Part shown: positions 34,940 to 43,272 of the stretch, in pieces
Layout: every line of letters starts with the position of its first letter
Numbering within the stretch: position 1 is the stretch's first letter
From: Mycolicibacterium parafortuitum
GTDB lineage: Bacteria; Actinomycetota; Actinomycetes; Mycobacteriales; Mycobacteriaceae
Assembly: GCF_010725485.1 (NCBI RefSeq)
Contig: NZ_AP022598.1
Coordinates: forward strand, 3,782,001 to 3,846,000
Direction: 5' to 3'
Length of the DNA stretch: 64,000 nt
Notes under the pieces: model-generated
What the model was told of the DNA's origin: nothing
Databases searched by the model: none
What the model saw: only the letters and a program-made list of their open reading frames with translations
Translations under genes and position numbers: made by a program

Positions 34940-36162
34940 ATCACACCTCGCTCGGCCCAGTCGTCGATCACGGTGTCGTCGTGCCCGAGCAGGCCACCGA
35001 GTATCTCGCGGTTGTGCTGACCCAATTTCGGCGCGGCGACGTCTACGTGCCACGGAGTCGCCGAGAATGTCATCGGCAGCCCTTCGACGCGGACCGGGCC
35101 GATGTCGGGGTGGGACACCGTGGGAAACAGGCCCATGCGAGCCACGTCGGGATCGGCGTCGATGCGCTCGCGCGGGCTCTTGACCACACTCGCCGGCACG
35201 CCTGCGCGGACGAGGTCGTCGGCGAGCGCCACCGCGTCACGGGTTGCCGTCGCCGCGCTGATGAGTTCGTCGATCTCGTCGGCAGATCTCAGTCGCTCGG
35301 CGAGGGACGCGTACCGTTCGGACGACAGTGCGGGCTCGTCGAGGATCTTTCCCAGCAGGGCGACTTCGCGGTCGTCGCGGCAGGTGATGGCGACCCAGCG
35401 ATCCTGCCCGGCACAGGGATAGATGCCGTGCGGCGCGTACTCGTCGAAGTCGGAGCGATTGCCGCCGCGGCCGGTCGGTCGGGCGTTGACCGTCCAGTTC
35501 AGGATCTCGGTCGGGAGCATCGAGGTACCGGCGGGCACGGTCGCCAGATCGACGTGCTGACCTTCACCCGTGCGCGCCCTGTGGTGCAGGGCTGCCATGA
35601 TCGCGACGGTCATGTAGAACGCCGATCCGTGGTCCATGTAGGAGAAGCCCCACCCGGCGGGTTCGGCGTCGGGAAGCCCGGAGGTGTATGTCAGCCCGCT
35701 GACGGCCTGCACGATCGGGCCCCACGTCTTGAAATCCCGATACGGGCCGGTGTGGCCGAAACCGCAGTTGGAGACGTAGACGATATCGGGCTTGATCCGC
35801 TTGAGGTCCTCGTAGCCGAAGCCTCGCTTGGCCATGACGCCGGCGGCGAAGTTCTCACAGACGACGTCGCTGACCGCGATGAGTTCCCGGAGCAGTTGCC
35901 TGCCTTCGTCGGTGCGCAGATTGATGGTGACGCCGTACTTGCCGACGTTGTGATTGTTGAATCCTGCTCCGAGGTCGACCCCCCGCCGTTCGTCGACGTA
36001 GGGTCCGACGCCGCGCAACGCATCCCACAGACCCCGCGTGACAGGGTCTTCCACCCGGATCACCTGCGCCCCGAAGGCGGCCAGGATCTTCGTCGCCCCC
36101 GCACCGGCCAGCTGCCCGCTGAGATCGCACACTCGAAGGTGGGACAAGGCGCCGTCGGTCAC
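34936..36162 (-). CDS. Class III (CaiB/BaiF) CoA-transferase
   Basis: This 408-aa CoA-transferase (VTDGALSHLRVCDLSGQLAG) has ILAAFGAQVIRVEDP, NNHNVGKYGVTINLRTDEGR, and the catalytic region GFSYMDHGSAFYMTVA with Asp present, then RTGEGQHVDLATV. It moves CoA between acids through an aspartyl anhydride. The GTG at 36162 is proposed; the frame stays open upstream to 36501 but overlaps a divergent gene. It is the first gene of a unit with the Asp-less CoA-transferase and the VOC protein. The upstream element at 36183-36209 is shared with the divergent CoA-transferase at 36250. Confidence 0.9.
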   Translation of the reverse strand: MTDGALSHLRVCDLSGQLAGAGATKILAAFGAQVIRVEDPVTRGLWDALRGVGPYVDERRGVDLGAGFNNHNVGKYGVTINLRTDEGRQLLRELIAVSDVVCENFAAGVMAKRGFGYEDLKRIKPDIVYVSNCGFGHTGPYRDFKTWGPIVQAVSGLTYTSGLPDAEPAGWGFSYMDHGSAFYMTVAIMAALHHRARTGEGQHVDLATVPAGTSMLPTEILNWTVNARPTGRGGNRSDFDEYAPHGIYPCAGQDRWVAITCRDDREVALLGKILDEPALSSERYASLAERLRSADEIDELISAATATRDAVALADDLVRAGVPASVVKSPRERIDADPDVARMGLFPTVSHPDIGPVRVEGLPMTFSATPWHVDVAAPKLGQHNREILGGLLGHDDTVIDDWAERGVI

Positions 36163-36182
36163 CGGGCAACCATATCGCAAAT

Positions 36183-36209
36183 GGACAACTGATGTTCTAT
36201 TGTTCAAGT
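36183..36209. promoter_or_regulatory. Divergent operator between two CoA-transferase genes
   Basis: GGAC (36183-36186), AACTGAT, GTTC (36194-36197), then TATTG, and a second GTTCAAG (36202-36208). On the minus strand it reads CTTGAACAATAGAAC. The sequence contains two overlapping right arms, possibly a double site, 20-65 nt from both start codons. Confidence 0.5.
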
Positions 36210-36249
36210 CCGACACCTTTTGTCCCGAGTGCGCGAGGAGTGCCGATCG

Positions 36250-37470
36250 ATGAGCGGACCGATGTCCGGAGTGCGTGTCCTCGAGGTGGCGCAGTGGACC
36301 TTTGTTCCTGCGGCAGGCGCAGTGCTCGCGGACTGGGGGGCGGATGTCATCAAGATCGAACATCCGCAGACCGGCGATTCGCAGCGCGGACTGCGGCAAC
36401 TCGGCCACATCCAGATCGAAGGTGAGCGTAATCCGGTGATGGAGCACGCCAATCGCGGTAAGCGGTCGGTGGCCCTGGACATGTCGACCCCGGACGGGCA
36501 CGCACTACTGCTGGACATCGCGCGTACCAGTGATGTGTTCCTGACCAACTTCCTGCCCGATGCGCGTGCGAAATTGGCCATCGACGTCGAGGACATCCGC
36601 GCCGTGAACCCCGACATCATCTATGCCAGGGGCAGCGCCTATGGACCGTTGGGGCCGGATGCAGGTACCGGCGGCTACGACATGACGGGGTTCTGGAGTC
36701 GTGCCGGTGCAGCGATGGGATCCACCCCCTGTGATCTCGATGGCGTTGTGCCGCAACCCGGTCCGGCCTATGGCGATTCGATGGGCGGAATGACCATCGC
36801 CGGCGGGGTCGCTGCGGCGCTGTTCGAGCGCGAGCGCACCGGCACCGCGCGGGTGGTGGACATCTCGCTGCTCGGGGTCGGTGTCTGGGCTTCCGGTGTC
36901 GCCGTCAATGCGGCGCTGCTCAGCGGCCGGCCGTGGCAGACGAATCCGGGCGGGGCCAACGTCACTCCGAACAATCCGCTCGTCGGCTTCTATCGCACCT
37001 CCGACGGACGTTTCCTGTCCTTGTCGATGCTGCAGGGCTTTCGCTACTTCGCGGAGTTCTGTCGACGGGTCGGTGCCGCCGATCTCGCCACCGATGACCG
37101 CTTCGCCACCTACGCCGCGTTCGCCGAGAACGCCCAGGTCGCCATCGATGTGCTGCGCGGTGTGATCTCGGCGCATCCGCTCGCGCATTGGCGGGAGGTG
37201 CTCGCCGGGTTCGACGGGCAGTGGGCGCCCGTTCAGAACACCGCGGAGGTGGCGGTCGATCCGCAGGTCCGGGCGAACGGCAACATCGTAGCCGTCGACC
37301 AGGACGGTCAGTCCTTCGATCTGGTCGCCAGCCCGGTGCTTTACGACGAGACGCCGCTGCAGCTGACGCCCATGCCCGAATTCTCCGCGCACACCGAAGA
37401 ATTGATCCTGGAACTGGGCGGGGATTGGGATCGGATCATGGCGCTCAAAGAAAGCGGTGCGATCGCCTGA
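36250..37470 (+). CDS. Class III (CaiB/BaiF) CoA-transferase
   Basis: This 406-aa CoA-transferase has MSGVRVLEVAQWTFVPAAGA, DWGADVIKIEHPQTGDSQRG, NRGKRSVALDM and the catalytic stretch PAYGDSMGGMTIAGGVAAAL with Asp in place, then RTGTARVVDISLLG. The start chosen is the ATG at 36250 after GCGAGGAG; a start at 36220 is possible but would lie closer to the operator. It is a single-gene unit; its stop is directly followed by the stop of the convergent thiolase-fold gene (TGATCA). Confidence 0.92.
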   Translation: MSGPMSGVRVLEVAQWTFVPAAGAVLADWGADVIKIEHPQTGDSQRGLRQLGHIQIEGERNPVMEHANRGKRSVALDMSTPDGHALLLDIARTSDVFLTNFLPDARAKLAIDVEDIRAVNPDIIYARGSAYGPLGPDAGTGGYDMTGFWSRAGAAMGSTPCDLDGVVPQPGPAYGDSMGGMTIAGGVAAALFERERTGTARVVDISLLGVGVWASGVAVNAALLSGRPWQTNPGGANVTPNNPLVGFYRTSDGRFLSLSMLQGFRYFAEFCRRVGAADLATDDRFATYAAFAENAQVAIDVLRGVISAHPLAHWREVLAGFDGQWAPVQNTAEVAVDPQVRANGNIVAVDQDGQSFDLVASPVLYDETPLQLTPMPEFSAHTEELILELGGDWDRIMALKESGAIA

Positions 37471-38589
37471 TCATGCTGTGAGGACGGCCGCAGCGCAGGA
37501 ACCGCCGCCGCCCACGGCCTGGACCAGGCCGATGCGCGGATCACGGACCTGCCGGTCGCCGGCCTCATGGCGTAGCTGGCGCACCACCTCGGCGGCCTGG
37601 GCCAGGCCGGTGGCGCCGATCGGGTGTCCGCGTGCGATGCAACCACCGTCGGTGTTGGTGGGCAGGAGCCCGTCGTTGGCGAGCCCTCCGGTTCGGGCGA
37701 GCTCGATCACCCCGGCGGTGTCGGTCAATCCCATCGCGATCAACGCCGTGATCTCCTCGCTGGCGCACATATCGTGCAGCGACACCACATCGACGTCACC
37801 GGGTTCGATACCTGCCGCCCGGTACGCGCGTTGAGCCGTCATCGTTATCTGCGAGGGTGGGCCCACGACGGGTCCCTCCTGAGGCCATTGCGGGTCCACC
37901 GGCCAGCTGGTCTGTTCGATCGCCAGTACCGATACCGATCTGGGCAGCCGATCGGCCGTGACGACGACTGCGGCGCCGCCGTCCACCGAGGCGTGGCACA
38001 TCATCTTCGTCAGGGGTTCGGCCACCGAACGCGCACCCAGTACGTCGTCGACGGTGACCGGTTGCTCGCTGCGCCGAGCGGCGAACGGGTTCAGCCTCGC
38101 CTGATTATGGGATTTCGCCGCGACCGCCGCGATGACGTCCGGTCCGCATCCGGCGTCGTACAACCACCGTGCCGCCTCGATCGCATAGTGCGTCTGCGGG
38201 GGAAAGCGGTCCCAGAAACCCACTGCGGCGGGCACCACACCTCCCGGCTCCAGCGCGGTGGTCTTCTCGTATCCGACGGCCAACGCGATTCGGCACCGAC
38301 CGGACGCCACCGCCCACACCGCATGACGCAGCGCGACCAAGCCTCCCGCCGAAGCGCTTTCGGTGGCCGTGACCGGAATTCCAGTGTGACCCAACGAAAG
38401 TGCGACACGCATTCCCGTCTGCGGCGGTGCCAGTGCCGACGCGGTGAACACCTCTCCGACGTCGTCGTAGGCGATGCCGGCATCGGCCAGCGCCTCGTGC
38501 GCTGCGGCAACACCCAAGTCGGCGAGTGCGGTATCACCGTGCCGTCCGAAATGGGTGATCCCGATCCCGCTGAGGTAGACCCCGGTCAT
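37471..38589 (-). CDS. Thiolase-fold protein lacking the N-terminal nucleophilic Cys
   Basis: This 372-aa thiolase-superfamily protein has MTGVYLSGIGITHFGRHGDT, VVSLHDMCASEEITALIAMG, GGCIARGHPIGATGLAQAAE and VQAVGGGGSCAAAVLTA. The C-terminal His (GHPIGATG) and Cys are kept. The N-terminal nucleophile position reads ATESASAGGLVAL, so the usual Cys is missing. With the adjacent OB protein (38586, 4-nt overlap) it fits the aldolase/lipid-transfer pattern rather than a 3-ketoacyl-CoA thiolase. It lies downstream of a fused CoA-transferase. Confidence 0.85.
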   Translation of the reverse strand: MTGVYLSGIGITHFGRHGDTALADLGVAAAHEALADAGIAYDDVGEVFTASALAPPQTGMRVALSLGHTGIPVTATESASAGGLVALRHAVWAVASGRCRIALAVGYEKTTALEPGGVVPAAVGFWDRFPPQTHYAIEAARWLYDAGCGPDVIAAVAAKSHNQARLNPFAARRSEQPVTVDDVLGARSVAEPLTKMMCHASVDGGAAVVVTADRLPRSVSVLAIEQTSWPVDPQWPQEGPVVGPPSQITMTAQRAYRAAGIEPGDVDVVSLHDMCASEEITALIAMGLTDTAGVIELARTGGLANDGLLPTNTDGGCIARGHPIGATGLAQAAEVVRQLRHEAGDRQVRDPRIGLVQAVGGGGSCAAAVLTA

Positions 38590-38825
38590 TGTGCGCCCGC
38601 CGAGAACATCTCGACGGTGTCCTCGCCGAGGCTACGCAGGATCAGCCGCCCGACCGCGCCCGGCGCCGGCCTGGATCCCTCCACCAACACCTGTCGCCGA
38701 CCCTCGGCGGTGTCGACCCACGCCACGCTGTAACCCTCGGTGCCCCAGTCCTGGAAGGGAGCTTTCGTCGGTACGAACGTCGAAGCCCACACCGTCGCGG
38801 TGCGCTCAGATGGGGATGTCGGCAT
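38586..38825 (-). CDS. Short OB-fold (DUF35-like) protein without zinc ribbon
   Basis: This 79-aa protein contains no cysteine. TVWASTFVPTKAPFQDWGTE followed by GYSVAWVDTAEGRRQVLVEG resembles the OB-fold half of DUF35 (compare VVYAVSVHHRPALPA and YSVVLVDLVEGARMMG at 11444). The rubredoxin-like zinc-ribbon half is missing. Position next to a thiolase-fold gene (4-nt overlap downstream) and 20-nt overlap with the CoA-transferase upstream support a functional partner. The assignment to DUF35 rests on my by-eye comparison and on context. Confidence 0.7.
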   Translation of the reverse strand: MPTSPSERTATVWASTFVPTKAPFQDWGTEGYSVAWVDTAEGRRQVLVEGSRPAPGAVGRLILRSLGEDTVEMFSAGAQ

Positions 38826-40890
38826 GTGTCGTCCTTGCGAAGTCGGCGTTGGAACTGCCGAGGGCGGGCGGGGGGCGTAGCGGAATCGGCGGGTCGCCGA
38901 GGAACCTCCAGGGCAGCCCGACGAGGGAGCCGGTGTCGAGATCGGGATCGGGGTGGTCTATCCGCGGAAAGAAGCCGCGCCGATTCAGGTGTGGGTCGGA
39001 CACCAGCTCGTCGGCACGACGGACGACGGCGGCCTCCACACCCGCGTTCAGGAGCTTGTATGCGGCGTCCTCTGCCCGGTTGGTGGTGATCAGCGCGGCG
39101 ACGAGGTCGGCGTTGTCGCGTTGTGCGCCGCGGAGTTCGACGGCCACCGAGCGGCCGTCGGTCGCGGGATGGACCGCGCGAACGACGTCGCCATCTGCCG
39201 GTTCGTCCCCCGTCGAGGCGGACGCGACGAATTCCGCCACGGTCGAGGCCACGACTTCGGCCATCGACAGGTCGACGACCGCCCCGGTCGATCGGCTCGA
39301 CCCGAGCGCCCACGCGGCGATCACCACGGCACCGAACACCGAGGACAGCGGATCGGCGAGGACGGTCGAAAGCCGTGCCGGGGTGCCGTCCGCCGCGGTG
39401 CACACGCCGGCGAGCCCGCCATAGGCCTGAACATTGTTGGCGTACACCCGATAGCCGGCCAGTGGGCCGTCGGAACCGAACCCCGACACGCGAAGGGTCA
39501 GCAGCCCGGTGCCGGCCAGAGCCGACGGATCCACCCCGAGTCGGTGCAGACGCGACGACCCCACGTTCTCGATGAGAACGTCCGACTCCGCGAGGACGGC
39601 GCCGACATGCTCAGCGGTATGCGCCGGGTCGAGGAGGACACTGCGCTTCGAATGGTTCGCGACGGCGAAGTAGGCGCCCCGTTCCGGGCCGGCGACGCCG
39701 TCGGCGAAAGGCCCGCTCCTGCGGTAGATGTCGAGCCGGTCCGGGTCCTCGAGTCGGACGACGTCAGCGCCCATCGCGCCCAGCAGCGCCCCGACGATGG
39801 GGCCGGCGAGGACGTGGGTCAGTTCGGCGATGCGCAGACCGGTCAGCCCCGGCCGCTTGATCGCGGACGCAGGGCTGTGCGCGACCGACCATGGTGGCCC
39901 GAGAACGGTGGCGTCGCGCCCCTCGAGCGTGGCCGGGCGCAGCGCGCCGCGGTGCCTTAGCTGACGGGACGCCAGCAGTTCTCCCGGCCGGTTGACCGGG
40001 GTCGACGGCACGCCGTTGGCCTGAAGCAGGGCTGCGCAGTCGTCCTTGAGCCGCTCGGCGGCCCATTCCGCGACCCGGGCGTTGATGAGGTCGGCGTGGT
40101 CGATGCGAGCCGGTCGTTCGTCGAGCCCTGCGGCCCACTCCGGGTCGCCGAGCGCGGTGCGCAGACCCTTCCACTGGTGGTTCTCCACCGCGGTGATGCG
40201 GACGAGTCCATCCCTGCAGGCGAACACGCCCGACGGCGCGAGGTAGCGACCGCTGCCGGCCCGTCCGGGGCACCGGTACATCACATGGGCGCACTCGGGC
40301 AGCGCGGCGCAGAAGATCACCGCTTCCTGGGCCGACACGTCGACGGCCACCGCGCCGCCGTCGCGATTGCGTCGCTCGAGGCCGTGCAGGGCGGCCAGCG
40401 CGGCCACCGCTCCGACCGCACGCGATGCCACGTAGCCGGGGATGGGGACCGGATGTCCGTCGGGGTCCTCGACGCCGGCCAGCAGACCCCCGCTTGCCTG
40501 TGCGGTGATCTCGCCCCGGGGCAGCCGATGGTCGGGTGGACCGTCCGCGCCGAACGCGGAGATCATCACGAGCACCGTTCCGTCGTGTTCGGAAACGGGG
40601 CCGGTCTCCGGTGTCTGCTGCGCGCCGTCGACGATCACGATGTCGTAATCACCGGAATCGAAGCCTTGTGTCCGGCAATTTTTTTCGCGATCCAACACCA
40701 GATCGACGGCAGCGGCCATGCCTCGTGATGTACGGATCGCGGGGCCGTGGCGGTGGATCTCCGTCGCTTGGCCCCGGGTCACCGTCGCGCCGAGTTGGGC
40801 CAGCAGTGCCGAGGCCGCCGAACCCGCAATGCCGTCACCCAGTTGGAGCACGCGCACATCCGTCAGGAACCGCGCGGCGGCGTCGGTCAC
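38806..40890 (-). CDS. Tandem-fused class III CoA-transferase, first half degenerate
   Basis: This 694-aa protein holds two CaiB/BaiF domains. The first (about 1-345: FLTDVRVLQLGDGIAGSAAS, GGLLAGVEDPDGHPVPIPGY) lacks the catalytic Asp (GYVASRAVGAVAALAAL). The second (from about 350: LTGLRIAELTHVLAGPIVGA, NHSKRSVLLD) keeps it in STVLADPLSSVFGAV. Class III enzymes normally work as interlocked homodimers of about 400 residues, so this looks like a pseudo-dimer with one active half. It parallels the separate pair at 33695/34936. The gene is transcribed from the divergent element at 40926-40954 with the OB protein and thiolase-fold gene downstream. Confidence 0.88.
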   Translation of the reverse strand: MTDAAARFLTDVRVLQLGDGIAGSAASALLAQLGATVTRGQATEIHRHGPAIRTSRGMAAAVDLVLDREKNCRTQGFDSGDYDIVIVDGAQQTPETGPVSEHDGTVLVMISAFGADGPPDHRLPRGEITAQASGGLLAGVEDPDGHPVPIPGYVASRAVGAVAALAALHGLERRNRDGGAVAVDVSAQEAVIFCAALPECAHVMYRCPGRAGSGRYLAPSGVFACRDGLVRITAVENHQWKGLRTALGDPEWAAGLDERPARIDHADLINARVAEWAAERLKDDCAALLQANGVPSTPVNRPGELLASRQLRHRGALRPATLEGRDATVLGPPWSVAHSPASAIKRPGLTGLRIAELTHVLAGPIVGALLGAMGADVVRLEDPDRLDIYRRSGPFADGVAGPERGAYFAVANHSKRSVLLDPAHTAEHVGAVLAESDVLIENVGSSRLHRLGVDPSALAGTGLLTLRVSGFGSDGPLAGYRVYANNVQAYGGLAGVCTAADGTPARLSTVLADPLSSVFGAVVIAAWALGSSRSTGAVVDLSMAEVVASTVAEFVASASTGDEPADGDVVRAVHPATDGRSVAVELRGAQRDNADLVAALITTNRAEDAAYKLLNAGVEAAVVRRADELVSDPHLNRRGFFPRIDHPDPDLDTGSLVGLPWRFLGDPPIPLRPPPALGSSNADFARTTHADIPI

Positions 40891-40925
40891 GCGGCCCTCC
40901 CTTGATCTGCTGGCACGTCAGCGCA

Positions 40926-40954
40926 ACGACAATTGAACAATATTCGTTCGATTG
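40926..40954. promoter_or_regulatory. Near-perfect TTGAAC palindrome, divergent promoter
   Basis: CAATTGAAC (40930-40938), AATATTC, GTTCGATTG (40946-40954): 25 bp with one mismatch between the 9-bp arms. It is the best copy of the island's element. ACGACA (40926-40931), 16 nt, TCGATT could be the plus-strand promoter of the P450 at 40988; the symmetric sequence faces the fused CoA-transferase at 40890. Confidence 0.7.
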
Positions 40955-40987
40955 TGTCCATGTTGGGTGTGCTCTAAGGTCTATCGC

Positions 40988-42202
40988 ATGGTGACGACCA
41001 GAGCCCAGTCCGCGGCCCGCTTCGACGACGCCTCCTTCTACCTCGGCGATCCCAACGCGACGTTCCGCGAGCTGCGCGAGACCGATCCGGTGCACTGGTA
41101 CGAGGAGGGCAAGTTCTGGGTCGTCACCAAATACGATGACATCAAGGCCATTTCGGCTCGGCCGGAGAAGTTCAAGTCCGAGCGTATCGCGATCATGATG
41201 GATCTCGTGGCTCGTCGCGAGGGCCGTGACCCGCAGGGATACGGCGCCCGTGGCATCCTGTTCATGGACCCGCCCAAGCACCGCTCGCACCGCAAGGCGC
41301 TGGGTGTGCGCTTCACTCCCGCCGCGGTCGGCAAGATCGAGAGCCGCGTCCGTGAGGTGATCGCGTCCATCTTCGACGAGTTGCCCGACGGCGAGTTCGA
41401 CTGGATCGAACATGTCGCCGAGCCGTTCCCGGTGTACGTCTTCGCGCACCTGCTCGGGGTTCCGTCGGCCGACTGGCCGAAGGTGGCCGGGTGGGCGACC
41501 ACGATCGCGAAGGTGGGTTCAGGAGTCGCCGAGGACAGCGACATGGAAACCATCTTCGGCGAGGTCGCTCCGTATCTGATGGACTTGGTGGCCCGCCGTG
41601 CCGCCGAACCCGCCGACGACCTGCTGTCGATGCTGTCGCAGGTGCGCATCGACGGCGAACCCTTCAACGAGATCGAGGTGATGACCTACGCGCTCACGTT
41701 GTTGGCGGCGGGCAGCGAGACCACCCAGAGCCTGATCGCCGGTATCGCCGCGTGTTTCGACATGCACCCCGACCAGGCTGAGCAGGCGTTCGCCGACCCG
41801 GAGGTCGGCAACAACGCGGTGGAAGAGGTCCTTCGGTGGTGGACGCCGGTGATGAGCATGGCCCGACAGGCCGCGCACGACGTCGACGTGCGCGGTGTCA
41901 CCATTCGCGAGGGAGACGGTCTGCTGCTGGCGTACGCGTCGGCCAATCGTGATGCCGAGCATTGGGGCCCCACGGCGGAGGAGTTCGATGTCCACCGCAC
42001 CGACGCGTCCAGCCACCTGGGCTTCGGGGTGGGGGAGCATTTCTGCATGGGCGCCGCACTGGCCCGCCGTGAAGCCCGGGTCGTTCTCGACGAGGTGATC
42101 AAGCGCGCCAAGGGTTTGCGGGTCACCGGGGAAGCCGTGCCCCGGCCGTCAGCGCTGGTGCACACCTTCGACCGGTTGCCTGTCACCCTCGACTATCGCT
42201 GA
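40988..42202 (+). CDS. Cytochrome P450
   Basis: This 404-aa soluble P450 has AAGSETTQSLIAG in the I helix (about 240-252), ExxR in EEVLRWWTP and the haem loop LGFGVGEHFCMGAALARRE with Cys about 353. The ATG at 40988 (MVTTRAQSAARFDDASFYLG) is used; an upstream frame from 40952 starts inside the operator and is unlikely. It has its own promoter on the shared palindrome and is a single-gene unit whose 3' end overlaps the convergent ACAD by 10 nt. It is closer in motif style to CYP125/CYP142-like lipid hydroxylases than the others, but subfamily cannot be assigned by eye. Confidence 0.95.
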   Translation: MVTTRAQSAARFDDASFYLGDPNATFRELRETDPVHWYEEGKFWVVTKYDDIKAISARPEKFKSERIAIMMDLVARREGRDPQGYGARGILFMDPPKHRSHRKALGVRFTPAAVGKIESRVREVIASIFDELPDGEFDWIEHVAEPFPVYVFAHLLGVPSADWPKVAGWATTIAKVGSGVAEDSDMETIFGEVAPYLMDLVARRAAEPADDLLSMLSQVRIDGEPFNEIEVMTYALTLLAAGSETTQSLIAGIAACFDMHPDQAEQAFADPEVGNNAVEEVLRWWTPVMSMARQAAHDVDVRGVTIREGDGLLLAYASANRDAEHWGPTAEEFDVHRTDASSHLGFGVGEHFCMGAALARREARVVLDEVIKRAKGLRVTGEAVPRPSALVHTFDRLPVTLDYR

Positions 42203-43272
42203 CCGCTCTTTCGAGAGCGGCGCCTGCGCAGCCAGTCCGCCACGACGGCGCGGTGCTCGGCCCGCGACCCCAGGGCCGCGATCCGCGTCGCGGCCTGTCG
42301 CAGATGCACGTGCGCGTCGTGTTCCCAGGTGTAGGCGATGCCGCCGAAGACCTGAGTGGCTCCCTCTGGCACGCGGCGAAGTGAATCGATGGCCCAGAAG
42401 ACCGCCAGCGAGACGAGCGCGTCGGCGTCGGGGTGTCCGAGTTCGACCGCGTCAGCGGCACGGTTGACCAGGGCCCGCGCGATCTCGATCGCCGAACGCT
42501 GTTCCACCAATCGATGTTTGATGGCCTGGCGGGCCCCGATGGGCCTGCCGAACGTGACCCTGACCTTGGCGTACTCGACGGCAGCGTCGTTGGCGGCCGA
42601 CGCGATGCCGATCAGTTCGGCGACCGTGGCCAGCCGGCACCTGTTCACCCCGGCGCGGTGGCGTGCGAGGGCGTCGGGTCCCGTCGCGATGACGTCCAGG
42701 TGGGCGTCCTCCAGAATTATGGCGGCGGCCGGGCTGTGATCGAGCGGTCGTTCGCTCTGACGCCTCACCCCGGGGGCGGCGGTGGACGTGACACCGAGCA
42801 CCGCTTCACCCGAGCGCTGCGCGAGCACGACCAGCCTGTCCGCGATGTCGCCGAACGGCACCAGCGACCATGTGCCGTTCACTCTGTCGCCGCTGACGGT
42901 GGCGCCGGCGTCGTCGAGGATCAACGCGATGTCGTCGGTGCGACGCTGCGTGCACCACGCCGCGGCGGCCGCCGCTGCCAACGGCACCGGGAGCGCGACC
43001 GCGCCTGCTGCTTCGGCCAGAACGCACAGTTCCCGCAGGCCGGCTCCGCCGCCTCCGTGCGCCTCGTCGAGCAGCACGTCCGGCCAGCCCATCTGCACGA
43101 CGGTGTGCCAGAGCCTCTCGTCGAAGGCCGGCGTGGTCGCGTCGAGCAGCGACCGGGTGCGTTCCACCGCCCACGCGCGGCGCAGGCTGTGGTCGGCGGT
43201 GGCGCGCAGTTCTGCGAGTTCGGCTGCGCTGTCGGCGATGTCGGCGAGCGACGGTTCGAGGTCACGGATCAC
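42193..43272 (-). CDS. Acyl-CoA dehydrogenase family protein, probable partner subunit
   Basis: This 359-aa ACAD-fold protein has KVRVTFGRPIGARQAIKHRL and ends GGIAYTWEHDAHVHLRQAAT, the partner-subunit pattern also found at 1157 and 27885. No YERG-type glutamate is seen. The GTG at 43272 overlaps the catalytic-type ACAD gene by 11 nt, so the two probably form a heterotetramer. Its C-terminus is very basic (LRRRRSRKSGQR). Confidence 0.86.
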   Translation of the reverse strand: MIRDLEPSLADIADSAAELAELRATADHSLRRAWAVERTRSLLDATTPAFDERLWHTVVQMGWPDVLLDEAHGGGGAGLRELCVLAEAAGAVALPVPLAAAAAAAWCTQRRTDDIALILDDAGATVSGDRVNGTWSLVPFGDIADRLVVLAQRSGEAVLGVTSTAAPGVRRQSERPLDHSPAAAIILEDAHLDVIATGPDALARHRAGVNRCRLATVAELIGIASAANDAAVEYAKVRVTFGRPIGARQAIKHRLVEQRSAIEIARALVNRAADAVELGHPDADALVSLAVFWAIDSLRRVPEGATQVFGGIAYTWEHDAHVHLRQAATRIAALGSRAEHRAVVADWLRRRRSRKSGQR

